A stretch of 41,722 nt of DNA from Cytophagales bacterium (GTDB lineage Bacteria; Bacteroidota; Bacteroidia; Cytophagales; Cyclobacteriaceae): NCBI GenBank assembly GCA_022360015.1, contig JAKSDQ010000335.1:1-41722 (forward strand), written 5' to 3'. Both the position numbers and the translations under genes were made by a program. Shown here one piece after another: positions 32,730 through 41,722 of the stretch (positions within the stretch are counted from its first letter, which is position 1; the number at the start of each line of letters is the position of its first letter). The notes below the pieces were generated by a model. That model was not told the DNA's origin, ran no database searches, and saw only the letters and a list, made by a program, of their open reading frames with translations.

Positions 32730-33467
32730 TTAAATTACTTTTGCCTCGTTCTTCAGAAGATCGACCAGGGTCGATACATTATCCGGATCAATCATCTGAA
32801 CTGCCCCTTTTTCAGCCGGTAGCTCAAAAGACTGTAAGTTTGTCTTTTTTTCAGGCTCTGCTGGTTCTATCACATTCAATGGCTTTGTTCTTGCTGACAT
32901 GATTCCCCTCATGTTGGGGATCTTCCATTCGGCAATGGGTTCCTGGCAACCGGCAACAAAGGGAAGGTTAATTTCCAGTGTCTCTTTACCTCCTTCTATC
33001 TCTCTCGACAATTTGGCTTTATCTTCTTCTATATCCAACTTCATGACCGGTGAAACTGACGGCAAATTCAATAATTCTCCAACCATACCATGTACCTGAC
33101 CTCCATTAAAATCGATAGACTCCCTGCCCATTAAAATAAGGTCATAATTACCGTCTTTTGCTACCGCGGCAATTTGCTTGGCCACAAAAAAAGAATCGGT
33201 TGGTTCTGCATTAACACGAACGGCCTCATCAGCACCAATGGCCAAAGCCTTTCTGATCGTCGGTTCTGTTTCTGCTCCGCCTACATTCAGAACGGTGACT
33301 GTGGCATTATCGCTTTCCTTTAATTCCACCGCCCTTGCCAGGGCATAATCATCGTAAGGACCAATGATGAATTGAACGCCGGTAGTATCGAATTTTGTGT
33401 TATTCTCGGTAAAGGATATTTTAGAAGTTGTATCCGGTACGTGGGTGATACAAACTAATATTCTCAT
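32730..33467 (-). CDS. etfB: electron transfer flavoprotein, beta subunit
   Basis: This 245-residue protein starts MRILVCITHVPDT and has the family segments FIIGPYDDYALARAVELKE and LILMGRESIDFNGGQVHGM, with the AMP-binding loop region intact. It is the first gene of the etfBA operon. The 68-nt gap to the divergent TPR gene (33468-33535) must hold both promoters; no clear TAnnTTTG element is visible there. Confidence 0.97.
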   Translation of the reverse strand: MRILVCITHVPDTTSKISFTENNTKFDTTGVQFIIGPYDDYALARAVELKESDNATVTVLNVGGAETEPTIRKALAIGADEAVRVNAEPTDSFFVAKQIAAVAKDGNYDLILMGRESIDFNGGQVHGMVGELLNLPSVSPVMKLDIEEDKAKLSREIEGGKETLEINLPFVAGCQEPIAEWKIPNMRGIMSARTKPLNVIEPAEPEKKTNLQSFELPAEKGAVQMIDPDNVSTLVDLLKNEAKVI

Positions 33468-33535
33468 ATATACAATTTTCCTTTTATTTTCGCACGAAGA
33501 TAGTAATAAAAAAGGAAATTAGAATCGAATTAACT

Positions 33536-33862
33536 ATGAATTCTGAAAGACTTAAGCAGCTTTTTGATTTTTTGGAGCATGACCCCGAAGATTCATTCAC
33601 GATTTATGCCATTGCCCTGGAATATCTGCAGGAAAATCAGGAAAAAGCCAAAGAATACCTGGATATTTTGCTTGAAAAGCATCCTGACTACCTGCCCACC
33701 TATTACCAGGCAGCTTTACTCTATCAATCCATGAATGAAGATAAAAAAGCTATCAACATATTTGAAAAAGGTATTGAACTGGCCCAGAAGACTAATAGCC
33801 TCATGACCAAAAGAGAATTGCAAAACGCGCTGAATGAGCTATTGTTTGAAGAGGATGATTAG
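33536..33862 (+). CDS. small tetratricopeptide-repeat protein
   Basis: This 108-residue protein has about two and a half TPR helical pairs: DSFTIYAIALEYLQENQEKA, LPTYYQAALLYQSMNEDKKA and NIFEKGIELAQKTNSLMTKR. It has no signal peptide, so it is cytoplasmic and likely a protein-binding adaptor. It is divergent from etfB, a placement common in Cytophagales. Confidence 0.9.
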   Translation: MNSERLKQLFDFLEHDPEDSFTIYAIALEYLQENQEKAKEYLDILLEKHPDYLPTYYQAALLYQSMNEDKKAINIFEKGIELAQKTNSLMTKRELQNALNELLFEEDD

Positions 33863-34080
33863 ACATTTTTTCGTTTGAAAAACAACTAATGTAAGATTAG
33901 GCCTCTTTTACGTAAGGTATTTTATACGCAGACCAGGTTAATTTGTCAGGTAATGACTGGTGTGGGCTATTCTTAGTGGCTGCAAATCAGTAACAACAGT
34001 TGGCTGTATTAAACCATTTTGGCCACACCCTTACTCTAAAGATGTTAAGTACTTTAAGGAATTTGGAAAATATTTAAGGT

Positions 34081-35364
34081 ATGAGTGTAAGGATTATTAA
34101 AACCACATTTATAATTTTAGTGGCAGGAATGTCTGTTTGTTACAGTAGTCAAGCCAAAAATCACTTTGCCAATTTGTTTCAACTTTCGGCGCAAGCCCTC
34201 GATCCTACCTATAAGTTCGTGCCCGGAACTGCGCAATTGGAAAAAGGACATTATGTAGTGGTCGGTGTATTTGTTAACTATAATAATGCGGTTAATTACA
34301 CGAAGTATGTATCAGACAAAGGATACCGTACAGCCTATGGCGTCAGGAATGATAAGCAGTATTATTATGTTTATTTGTATCGTTCCGGCACCTGGGAAGA
34401 TGCTGTTACCAAAACCTATGAGGTAAGGGAAGATATAGAGCTGCACGATGCCTGGGTAATGAGGGTTGGAGTTAACAAAAATGTACGAATAATTGCCAAT
34501 CAGGAAGTGGCAGCGCCTGAAATACAGGAAGGGCAACCGGAAGAAGGGCTGGCAGATCCTGGTGTACAGGAATTAACTGCCAGTTCCACGAAAGAAGACT
34601 TCAGCCCGTTGCCTGATAATAGTGCGATAAAAAAAGAGGAGATCAAAGGTGATTATCTTGTCTACGCAAAAACCTATCGGAGCAAAGACAACCGATCAGT
34701 ACAAAGTCCCATTCAACTGGTAGACAATGAACGGGCCAAGTTGATCAGGCAACTTAAGTCGAATGAATTACAGGGGATTTGGGATCCTAGAAACGGCACC
34801 TCATCAGTGAAGCTGATATGCAATTTATTTGGTTACAGAAAGCTGGAACACAATATTAAGCTTAAAGATCCTTTAACAGATAGTACGAGGGCTTTTGTCA
34901 GTATCGACGATGACATTATTAATGTTGATTTTAAACTGGAAAGGCTGAAACCGGGAGATATTTCCGTAATGTATAATGTCTATTTCTTTAATGATGCGGC
35001 TATTATGCGGCCGGAATCAAAATATGAGATAAACAGTTTGCTCGAAATGCTTGAGGAAAATGACAAAATGAAGGTAAAGATCCACGGACATACCAACGGC
35101 GGCAAGCCCGGAAGAATCATTAAGCCGGGCAAGGATCAACCTAACTATTTCAGCATGTCAAAAAACAATATGGAAGGTTTCGGAACGGCCAAGGATTTGT
35201 CTGCTGAAAGAGGAGAGCTGATAAAAAGATACCTGGTCGAGCATGGGATCGAGGCAAAGCGATTGTCGGTAAAAGGATGGGGTGGCAAGAAAATGTTGTA
35301 CGACAGGGGCACACCTCAGGCCAAAAAGAATATCAGGGTGGAGATTGAGATTTTACAGGATTAA
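34081..35364 (+). CDS. OmpA-family protein with an N-terminal SPOR-like domain
   Basis: This 427-residue protein has a signal peptide (TTFIILVAGMSVCYSSQA). A SPOR-like unit follows (about 50-130: GHYVVVGVFVNYNNAVNYTK, YYYVYLYRSGTWEDAV), then a linker with two beta-rich segments. The C-terminal OmpA domain (about 300-425: ESKYEINSLLEMLEENDKMK, KIHGHTNG, LSAERGELIKRYLVEHGIEA) would bind peptidoglycan. The OmpA domain has an insertion of about 35 residues after GHTNG that contains repeated Pro-Gly-Lys. It is followed by a perfect terminator. Likely an envelope-anchoring protein related to those working with gliding/T9SS machinery, though this is inference. Confidence 0.88.
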   Translation: MSVRIIKTTFIILVAGMSVCYSSQAKNHFANLFQLSAQALDPTYKFVPGTAQLEKGHYVVVGVFVNYNNAVNYTKYVSDKGYRTAYGVRNDKQYYYVYLYRSGTWEDAVTKTYEVREDIELHDAWVMRVGVNKNVRIIANQEVAAPEIQEGQPEEGLADPGVQELTASSTKEDFSPLPDNSAIKKEEIKGDYLVYAKTYRSKDNRSVQSPIQLVDNERAKLIRQLKSNELQGIWDPRNGTSSVKLICNLFGYRKLEHNIKLKDPLTDSTRAFVSIDDDIINVDFKLERLKPGDISVMYNVYFFNDAAIMRPESKYEINSLLEMLEENDKMKVKIHGHTNGGKPGRIIKPGKDQPNYFSMSKNNMEGFGTAKDLSAERGELIKRYLVEHGIEAKRLSVKGWGGKKMLYDRGTPQAKKNIRVEIEILQD

Positions 35365-35387
35365 TAGAAGATCTTTTTGCAGATTGG

Positions 35388-35413
35388 AAGCCATCAGTCG
35401 ATGGCTTTTTTTA
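35388..35413 (+). terminator. Rho-independent terminator after the OmpA-family gene
   Basis: AAGCCATC (35388-35395) and GATGGCTT (35400-35407) form a perfect 8-bp stem with loop AGTC, followed by TTTTT. The T-tract overlaps a TATTTTTG element (35412-35419) that could be the -7 box for the NRDE gene. Confidence 0.88.
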
Positions 35414-35451
35414 TTTTTGCACTTTCGGATGAATATAATGGATATCACCCT

Positions 35452-36207
35452 ATGTGTTTAATTCTGTTTTCTTACAATAACCATCCTGACTACCAACTGG
35501 TGTTGTTAGCAAACCGGGATGAATTCTACAACAGGTCCACACAGCGCGCCGGTTGGTGGAGTGATCAGCCCGATTTGCTGGGGGGAAAAGACCTTAAAGA
35601 AAACGGGAGTTGGCTGGCTATTACCAAAAGCGGAAAGTTTGCCGCTATCACCAATTACCGCGATCCGAAACAGATGAAGCCGGGTGCACCTACCAGGGGC
35701 CGATTAGTGACCAACTTTTTACTGGACCATTATACCCCTGAAGAATATTTGAAAGAGCTTAAAAAATCCGGTGCTCACTACAACGGCTTCAATTTAATAT
35801 TCGGAAGGCAAAATGAAATATTCTATTATTCTAATAGTGTCAATACCCATCAGAGGCTGCACCCGGGTAATTATGGCTTGAGCAATGCCCTTTTAGAGAC
35901 GCCATGGCCTAAGGTGGTGAAAGGCAAAAGGAAACTGGATGCCTTGTTAAATGGGACAGGCACTTTTTCGATGGAGAGGGCGGTAAAAGATTTAAAAGAC
36001 CCGGAATGGGCCAATGATCAGGAATTACCCGATACCGGTATTGGTATTGAGAAGGAACGGCTACTATCTTCTATGTTTATTGAGACGCCCGGCTATGGCA
36101 CACGGTGCACCACCATTATGACTATTGACCGGCAAAATATTGTGACATTCAGGGAAGTTTCTTATATGCCGGAAGGTGAATTTTCAACTTCCTTTCAAAT
36201 ACAATAA
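35452..36207 (+). CDS. NRDE-family (TANGO2-like) protein
   Basis: With the ATG at 35452 the protein is 251 residues. It begins MCLILFSYNNHPDYQLVLLA and contains the name-giving NRDE motif (LLANRDEFYNR). Cys2 matches the N-terminal cysteine of this Ntn-hydrolase-like family, which is why I prefer this start over an in-frame ATG at 35377 that lies before the terminator of the previous gene. TATTTTTG at 35412-35419 is a plausible -7 element. TANGO2-like proteins are linked to haem and lipid handling in other organisms; the bacterial role is unproven. Confidence 0.88.
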   Translation: MCLILFSYNNHPDYQLVLLANRDEFYNRSTQRAGWWSDQPDLLGGKDLKENGSWLAITKSGKFAAITNYRDPKQMKPGAPTRGRLVTNFLLDHYTPEEYLKELKKSGAHYNGFNLIFGRQNEIFYYSNSVNTHQRLHPGNYGLSNALLETPWPKVVKGKRKLDALLNGTGTFSMERAVKDLKDPEWANDQELPDTGIGIEKERLLSSMFIETPGYGTRCTTIMTIDRQNIVTFREVSYMPEGEFSTSFQIQ

Positions 36208-36213
36208 CCCTGA

Positions 36214-36480
36214 TTACGAATTTTTAATCCTTTTTCTCCTGAAGGTGATGGGCACATATACTTCAGTGGGCAGGCCTATCTGATATAAACCCCAGTCACT
36301 GTCATACCCTTCGATAATCTCTCGCAGGCAATCCACGCGCTTGTGATAGGAAGATTTACAATCCTTCCAATAGAAGATCTCCACCCGGTAATTGTATTGC
36401 TGCTTAATACCATTAATCTTAACCTCCACTTCAATCTCTTGTTCTCCGGAGATCTGGGGAATTTGAATAGCAATGCTCAT
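36214..36480 (-). CDS. hypothetical protein, 88 residues
   Basis: From the ATG at 36480 the protein starts MSIAIQIPQISGEQEIEVEV. It is a mix of beta strands and aromatic residues (YNYRVEIFYWKDCKSSYHKR, GLYQIGLPTEVYVPITFRRK) with a basic end. An upstream ATG at 36534 would add 18 residues of poor character. It is convergent with the NRDE gene (6 nt between stops). Conserved-looking but not recognised. Confidence 0.6.
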   Translation of the reverse strand: MSIAIQIPQISGEQEIEVEVKINGIKQQYNYRVEIFYWKDCKSSYHKRVDCLREIIEGYDSDWGLYQIGLPTEVYVPITFRRKRIKNS

Positions 36481-36661
36481 AGCATAAATAATTACACATT
36501 GACCAGGATATGAATGTTTTGAAAAATAGTACAACTAATATGCCACAAGAACAACTATTTGATAAACAGAAAGTTATTGCAGGAATTACAAATCATAATT
36601 GTTCAAAACTGTGCACCTGCGTTTCATCTTAATACATCTTTGGTATTTAGTTAAAACTACC

Positions 36662-39600
36662 CTACCTCAATATGGCCCTTCCATGAAAAGACTGATCATT
36701 TCCATCCTGTGATTTAACCACCAGCTTGTAAAGATAGACTCCCGAGGGTTGTGTATCACCTTTTTCATTTTTACCGTTCCATTCCAACTCATAAAAACCG
36801 GGTTCGAATTCGCCGGAAGCCAGGGCTTTGACCTTTTGTCCCATCAGGTTAAAGATACTTAACTCCAACTGGTAATTGGCCGGATTTTTGGATAAAGTAA
36901 ATGGAATGTGTGTAAAGTTGGTGAATGGGTTAGGATAACTTTGCCCCAGATAGATACTTTCGGGCTGCAAGTTATCATCGATAAACTCCTTTGTGCCATA
37001 ATAGGCCTTAAAGACCCTGGAAGAAGATAAATCAACCTCATAAGAAGTGGTATTCAGCATATCGATCACTTTACCATTTCCTATATCATAAAGGTACAGT
37101 TCTTTATCACCAACTTGTTCACTAACATCGCCCCATTGCATAGTGGCAAAGCCTGATGAAGCTTCGGTGGCTACCGAAAACTCCCAAATCTCAGATGATG
37201 CAACAGGGCGTATGTCCTTGGCTAAACTTTTTTGGAAATGTTCCGGATGATCGAATTTTAATTCAATATTGTTAATAAAATCAATTCCCGGGGAGGAAGA
37301 TGCGTCGTAACGGTCATTGCCATAGCTCGCCCCGTTTTTCATGCCAAACCCATTGATCCTCGAACTGAACTGAGAGGTTAATAAATCTATTTTAACTTCC
37401 CAATCGCCTTGCTGGTTGGGCGTCGAGCCGGTATTGCTGGTAAAACGTCCGGTTTGGACATTATTGTTTCTGATGACCGGTATCATGATATCTATGGTAA
37501 CTTCAGACTCAACAAATGCACCGCCAAAAGCACGTAATACATCCGATTCCTGATATCCACCTCCCGGTTGATACTCTCTTAACACGGTTTTCACACCGTT
37601 GGGATCATTATTAAAACTGATGACGTCACTCCAGGACACGTTGAAGTTATAAGGGCTTCCAATTTGATTCCACCCTTTCCTTAGTGGAATAACAAAAGGA
37701 TCCTGCTTAGTGACCTGAGTGGTGATCCCCGGTCCTGTATCTACCGGGTTCCCGGGTTCATTCTTAACAATCAACCAATAAGCATTACCGGGATCTATAG
37801 CATCTAATCCATCTTTATTTTCAACGTTTCCACCCCCCTGGAACCTGAACAATCGCCATTTTTCTTTATTATAAGTGAGAAAATCGTCTTCGAAGACATC
37901 ATCTGGTGAGGTATTATCCAGAACCAATGGAACAGAGACCATCTGATAATCACCACGGCTACCACCATACCTCAAATCATTAAAGATTAATCCGGGTTCA
38001 GCATACTGTTCATAGGTGTAAGCTACTTCAGTTTGAGTAACCAAACGGCCAATATCAGTAACATTGAAATAATACTCAAGCCCTATTGGATCTTGCAGGA
38101 ACTCTTCCCTGTCGATGGTAAATTGATACAGTGACTCTTCGATTTCTTCGGCATTTCCCTGTGTAAACTCTTTATCAGACGATATGCCCCGGTAGAAAAA
38201 TTTTACCGGATTGTCCGTATTTAACTCGTCGTCAGTTACAACGACCCGGTAGTTAATAAATTGATCATTGGTGAGTAATAACGGGGGGGCATTATTATAG
38301 GCTATTTCAGGAAAGCGATTGCTGTTTACTACAATCTGCATTACAAATATGTTATTGTCCTCATTTAACTCCGGAATGTTGTTGGTTTTATCCACCACCA
38401 CAATAATGTAATAAGTTCCCGCCGGAGTTGTTTCGGAGACCTTTAGTTCCTCACTGCGCCGAATTTTCTCAACACCGTCTGCACTTATCGGGCCAATAGG
38501 TAACAGACCGATTAAATCATCCGCACCGTCATCAAACACGTCATCACCGGATATATAGAAGTTCAAAAAAGTCGATTCAACAACTTCATTACCATTATTT
38601 CTTATGGATGAATTCACTCGAAAGATTTGCCCTCTGCTCACTTCATTGATAGTGAGGGTAGCATTGGTGATTTCAAGGTCGGAAGCCCCGGACACCGTAA
38701 CTTTGAATGTCCGGCAAAACGAGTTCACATTGGGTGGATCACCGGGTCCTTCATCATTTACACATACGGTAATATTTGCTTCCCCTTCCAGATTGGGTTC
38801 GATGGTATAGGTCAGGGAGCCAAAATCATTGGCAGGATCAAAATCTACCAATATTTTGGCAGGGTCAACAATTGAAGGGTTGTCAGACGAAAAGGTAATA
38901 CTGACGGGCTGATTTTCCTTGGGTCCTCCGCTGATTCCGGTGAGGTTTACAGGAGATGGCTCTTCCCCGAGATCAAAGATACCCTGATCAGGAATTTCAT
39001 CTAAAGTGGGGGCATCGTTGATGGCATTGACGGTAATTTTGAAGGTTATTTCTTTTTGGTTGTCATTGGGTGGGCTACCGGGACCTGTATCGGTTAACCT
39101 GATTGTGATATTGGCTTCTCCACTGGCATTCTCGATGGGTGTATACAGCAGCGTGCCTTCAGGGTCTCCCTGATTGTAGTTGACCGACAAACTGGTGCCT
39201 TCGGGATCGAACAAATCAGTGTTGTCAGATATCAACGCAAACGTTAAATCCTGGGACTCGCCTGTTCCGGCAGTAATACCTGTCAGGGTCAAAGGATCCG
39301 GAGTGGCATCTTCATCTATGACAATATCACTGACCTGATCGATAGTAGGCTCTTGGTTTACCGGACTGACAACTACGTTAAAATTTTCTACCTTTGTTCC
39401 TCCCTCGCTGTCCGTAACGGTAACCAGGATCGTACTCGATCCAAATTGATTTGGGAGAGGGGTATAACATACCTGCCCGGTGGCATCCGGAGAAGTGTAG
39501 TTAACAGTAATTGGCGGATCGTTGGGAATAAGGCTGGTATTACTGGAGCCTGCCGAAACAGAAAGTGTCTGATTCTCGCCCGGACCTGCACTGATCCCTG

Positions 39601-41722
39601 ACAGTGAGACACATTGCTCCCCTGCGTTCACAAAAATAGTACTGGGATCCGGAATCGGATCCAGGGTCGGGTTGTCGTTATCCGGATTGACCACCACCGT
39701 AAAGGTCCTGCAAAACAGATGTACATTAGGAGCTGTCTGGGGGCCGTTATCGGCAACGCAAACCTGAATATCGGCTGTGCCTGATGCATTAGCGACGGGA
39801 GTATATCTCAGTACGCCTGTGTTATTAGGACTGGTATATTCCACCGGGGCGATGGTGAGTAGTCCTGTGGAAGCAGTATTAGCCGTCACAGTCAGGATCT
39901 GCGTTTCATTGGGGCCCGCATTAATGCCGGTCAGATTGATGACTTGTTCTCCCGCATCTTCAATAATGGGGGCCGGACTGGGAATGACACCCAGTAATGG
40001 CGCATCATTGATGGGAGCTACATCGACCGCAAATGTGGCATCTTCTGATAATCCATCGGGATCTGTGGCTCGAATGGTGATGGACGCAATGCCATGAGCG
40101 TTAGGACTATAGTCCAGTGTGAGTGTCCCTGCCGCATTATTAATGATAATGTTGGAAAATAATCCCGGAATATCGGGAGGCACTTTTGAAAAAACAAGAT
40201 CGGAATCCGCATTGTCCGGATCTGCAAAGTGGTCCCAAAGATTTATGACAGTGTTGGGAGCGTCTTCATTTACATCCACATCCGGTATGCCTGATGTAGT
40301 CGGCTTATCATTTACTGCATTAACGGTCACTGTAAAAGTTGTACTGGTAGATCCGTTATCGGTATCCGTTGCACTCACTGTGAGATCGGCGGTTCCAAAG
40401 GCATCATCGGCGAAATCGAGTGTCAAAACGCCAGTGGTAGGGTTTATGTCGGTGCTGTTAAATAATGGAGCATTTGTATTGTTATCAACGGCAAAAACAA
40501 GATCTACATCCTCGTCTTCGGCATCTTGAAATACATTAAACAACTGAATAGTAAAATTCGGAGCATCTTCTTCGACCGTGACATCGTCGATGTCCCCATT
40601 GACTAAATTCGGGGCTGAATTGTCAGTTACTACAGTCACTATTTTTGTGTCCGAGCCGGTTAAGTTACCATCAAAAACTGAAAAAGTAATTTCCCTGTCT
40701 CCTCCGGTCGGGTTAACTCCTGCACCATTGACATATTGTAAGGAACCGAGCACAATCTGATATTCTGATACCGGCCGGTTCCCGGTCAATTGCATAACAC
40801 CGGTGTCCTCATCAAATATACCGGTTATGCCAGTAGTCGCCGGTATAAAGTTCAATATATCCTCCCCTTTGATATAAGTATCCGTAAAGGCAACCGTTCC
40901 GGAGATAAGATTGGTATTATCAACATCGCTGACTGTAACGCCACCGTCAATAACAACAAACGGTATCACGGGAGACTCCACATACGCAGTTTTCCCGGTA
41001 GTATTGTTTACCTGAGGTTCATCATTCACCGCGATTACCTCAATATCGAAGGTTTCGGAGTTGCCAATATTTACATTGGGGGGTGTATCGCTGCCATTGT
41101 CTTTTATTTCCACAGTAATGGTAGCGGTTCCGCTGGCATTCGCAGCAGGTTCATAGGTAAGGGTACCTCCCATAGCGCTTACAACCGGTTGCGTGGCAAA
41201 CAGGGATGGATTGGTATTATCGGTAACCTCAAATTCTAATGTTTGCGTTGCATCGGGGTCACCGTCGTCGAGGTCGGTAGCCCAGGCATTAACCGTTTGC
41301 AGGCCTGCATCTTCATTGACCGATTGATCCGGTCCTTTCGTAAAACTGGGTGGATCGTTTACCGGAGTTACGTTAATGGTCATGGTATAATTGGCCGTAC
41401 TTTGTTCACCATCATCATTTCGCACCTTAAAAGTAAAGGTAGTATAAGGAGTGCCGTTACCATTTGTCGCCGGTGTAAAATTCAGGTTAGCAACGTTCGC
41501 TATTACCTGACCTGGGGATACAGCACCTCCTGTAGTCAATGTTCCTGCTCCGGGGAGGGTAACCACCTGTATCCCATCAAAAGTAGCGCCATCTCCATCA
41601 CTAAAGTTAGTGTTAAAGTCCGTATTTTGAAATGTATGGGGCACATCTTCATCGGTAGTGACAGATCCATTATCTCCCTCCGGAAGGTCATTCACAGGAG
41701 TAACATTAATCGTCATGGTGTA
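36662..41722 (-). CDS. giant cadherin-like repeat protein with CARDB and T9SS C-terminal domains (N-terminus outside window)
   Basis: The frame is open from the right edge (the residues before MTINVTPVND are YT) to a stop at 36662, at least 1686 residues. Tandem beta-sandwich repeats of about 85-120 residues are marked by linkers such as VTPVNDPPSF, VIAVNDEPQV, VNAVNDKPTT and VAPINDAPLL, each followed by a VxxDED-type acidic motif. These are cadherin/VCBS-like, probably Ca2+-binding. At the C-terminal side come a CARDB-type domain (VNSSIRNNGNEVVESTFLNF, IPELNEDNN), a unique segment and a T9SS sorting domain (LGQSYPNPFTNFTHIPFTLS, NLMGQKVKALASG, PSGVYLYKLVVKS). Function is likely surface adhesion. 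Repeats continue beyond the window. Confidence 0.93.
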   Translation of the reverse strand, partial: YTMTINVTPVNDLPEGDNGSVTTDEDVPHTFQNTDFNTNFSDGDGATFDGIQVVTLPGAGTLTTGGAVSPGQVIANVANLNFTPATNGNGTPYTTFTFKVRNDDGEQSTANYTMTINVTPVNDPPSFTKGPDQSVNEDAGLQTVNAWATDLDDGDPDATQTLEFEVTDNTNPSLFATQPVVSAMGGTLTYEPAANASGTATITVEIKDNGSDTPPNVNIGNSETFDIEVIAVNDEPQVNNTTGKTAYVESPVIPFVVIDGGVTVSDVDNTNLISGTVAFTDTYIKGEDILNFIPATTGITGIFDEDTGVMQLTGNRPVSEYQIVLGSLQYVNGAGVNPTGGDREITFSVFDGNLTGSDTKIVTVVTDNSAPNLVNGDIDDVTVEEDAPNFTIQLFNVFQDAEDEDVDLVFAVDNNTNAPLFNSTDINPTTGVLTLDFADDAFGTADLTVSATDTDNGSTSTTFTVTVNAVNDKPTTSGIPDVDVNEDAPNTVINLWDHFADPDNADSDLVFSKVPPDIPGLFSNIIINNAAGTLTLDYSPNAHGIASITIRATDPDGLSEDATFAVDVAPINDAPLLGVIPSPAPIIEDAGEQVINLTGINAGPNETQILTVTANTASTGLLTIAPVEYTSPNNTGVLRYTPVANASGTADIQVCVADNGPQTAPNVHLFCRTFTVVVNPDNDNPTLDPIPDPSTIFVNAGEQCVSLSGISAGPGENQTLSVSAGSSNTSLIPNDPPITVNYTSPDATGQVCYTPLPNQFGSSTILVTVTDSEGGTKVENFNVVVSPVNQEPTIDQVSDIVIDEDATPDPLTLTGITAGTGESQDLTFALISDNTDLFDPEGTSLSVNYNQGDPEGTLLYTPIENASGEANITIRLTDTGPGSPPNDNQKEITFKITVNAINDAPTLDEIPDQGIFDLGEEPSPVNLTGISGGPKENQPVSITFSSDNPSIVDPAKILVDFDPANDFGSLTYTIEPNLEGEANITVCVNDEGPGDPPNVNSFCRTFKVTVSGASDLEITNATLTINEVSRGQIFRVNSSIRNNGNEVVESTFLNFYISGDDVFDDGADDLIGLLPIGPISADGVEKIRRSEELKVSETTPAGTYYIIVVVDKTNNIPELNEDNNIFVMQIVVNSNRFPEIAYNNAPPLLLTNDQFINYRVVVTDDELNTDNPVKFFYRGISSDKEFTQGNAEEIEESLYQFTIDREEFLQDPIGLEYYFNVTDIGRLVTQTEVAYTYEQYAEPGLIFNDLRYGGSRGDYQMVSVPLVLDNTSPDDVFEDDFLTYNKEKWRLFRFQGGGNVENKDGLDAIDPGNAYWLIVKNEPGNPVDTGPGITTQVTKQDPFVIPLRKGWNQIGSPYNFNVSWSDVISFNNDPNGVKTVLREYQPGGGYQESDVLRAFGGAFVESEVTIDIMIPVIRNNNVQTGRFTSNTGSTPNQQGDWEVKIDLLTSQFSSRINGFGMKNGASYGNDRYDASSSPGIDFINNIELKFDHPEHFQKSLAKDIRPVASSEIWEFSVATEASSGFATMQWGDVSEQVGDKELYLYDIGNGKVIDMLNTTSYEVDLSSSRVFKAYYGTKEFIDDNLQPESIYLGQSYPNPFTNFTHIPFTLSKNPANYQLELSIFNLMGQKVKALASGEFEPGFYELEWNGKNEKGDTQPSGVYLYKLVVKSQDGNDQSFHGRAILR

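Noticed and set aside
40119-41239. Plus-strand open frames of 136 and 149 codons inside the adhesin gene
   Set aside because: They are shadows of a strongly coding repeat gene on the other strand; translations have no family features.

Overview
The window comes from a Bacteroidota chromosome, most likely a free-living member of the Cytophagales or a close relative. The evidence is two SusC/RagA-type TonB-linked transporters with dedicated ECF sigma/FecR pairs, a SusD lipoprotein, two large secreted proteins with type IX secretion (T9SS) C-terminal domains, TAnnTTTG-type promoter elements, and the order TPR / etfB-etfA / bifunctional nuclease / nucleoside transporter that is familiar from this phylum. 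I see no tRNA, rRNA, CRISPR array, complete insertion sequence or phage gene.

Positions 1-14.2 kb, almost all on the minus strand, hold two signal-transducing TonB loci. Locus 1 is sigma (4690-4097), FecR (3989-2961), SusC (2840 to beyond position 1). Locus 2 is sigma (14187-13573), FecR (13452-12424), SusC (12231-8767), SusD (8755-7316), then a broken BNR/LVIVD gene, a broken phosphodiesterase start and an intact BNR-repeat protein. Both FecR-SusC spacers carry a terminator-like hairpin with a T-tract on the PLUS strand, antisense to every gene there. In both cases a plus-strand TAnnTTTG element sits at the susC start codon. Together these predict a short antisense RNA at each locus.

Positions 14.2-18.3 kb are a scar region. 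They hold an ECF sigma stub, a FecR lacking both ends, and an efflux membrane-fusion protein lacking its C-terminus. Intact TetR and acyl-carrier-protein genes follow. Three copies of one inverted repeat (TAATCA-N2-TGATTA) lie upstream of the efflux gene, of tetR and of the ACP gene, which defines a small TetR regulon whose pump has been lost. The ACP gene also carries a tandem palindrome (two GTCATAnTATGAC-type boxes, 18 bp apart) that recurs at the same distance (18 nt) upstream of a sulfatase 10.7 kb away.

Positions 18.3-24.1 kb hold a secreted DUF2846-like protein, a SAP-domain protein overlapping a cryptochrome-DASH/photolyase gene, a self-inhibited class II Fic protein preceded by seven copies of a TTCTCCGCA repeat, a DUF4332 protein, a C-terminally broken YdeI-type gene and a HipA remnant.

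Positions 24.1-29.5 kb hold a T9SS-exported protein with a sulfatase-modifying-factor fold that lacks both active-site cysteines, a divergent lipoprotein sulfatase with a Cys-type active site, and a beta-lactamase-family pseudogene.

Positions 29.6-36.5 kb are conserved housekeeping: NupC-type transporter, bifunctional nuclease, electron-transfer flavoprotein, TPR protein, SPOR-like/OmpA protein and an NRDE protein. Positions 36.7-41.7 kb are the C-terminal part of a giant cadherin-like repeat protein with CARDB and T9SS domains, whose N-terminus is beyond the window.
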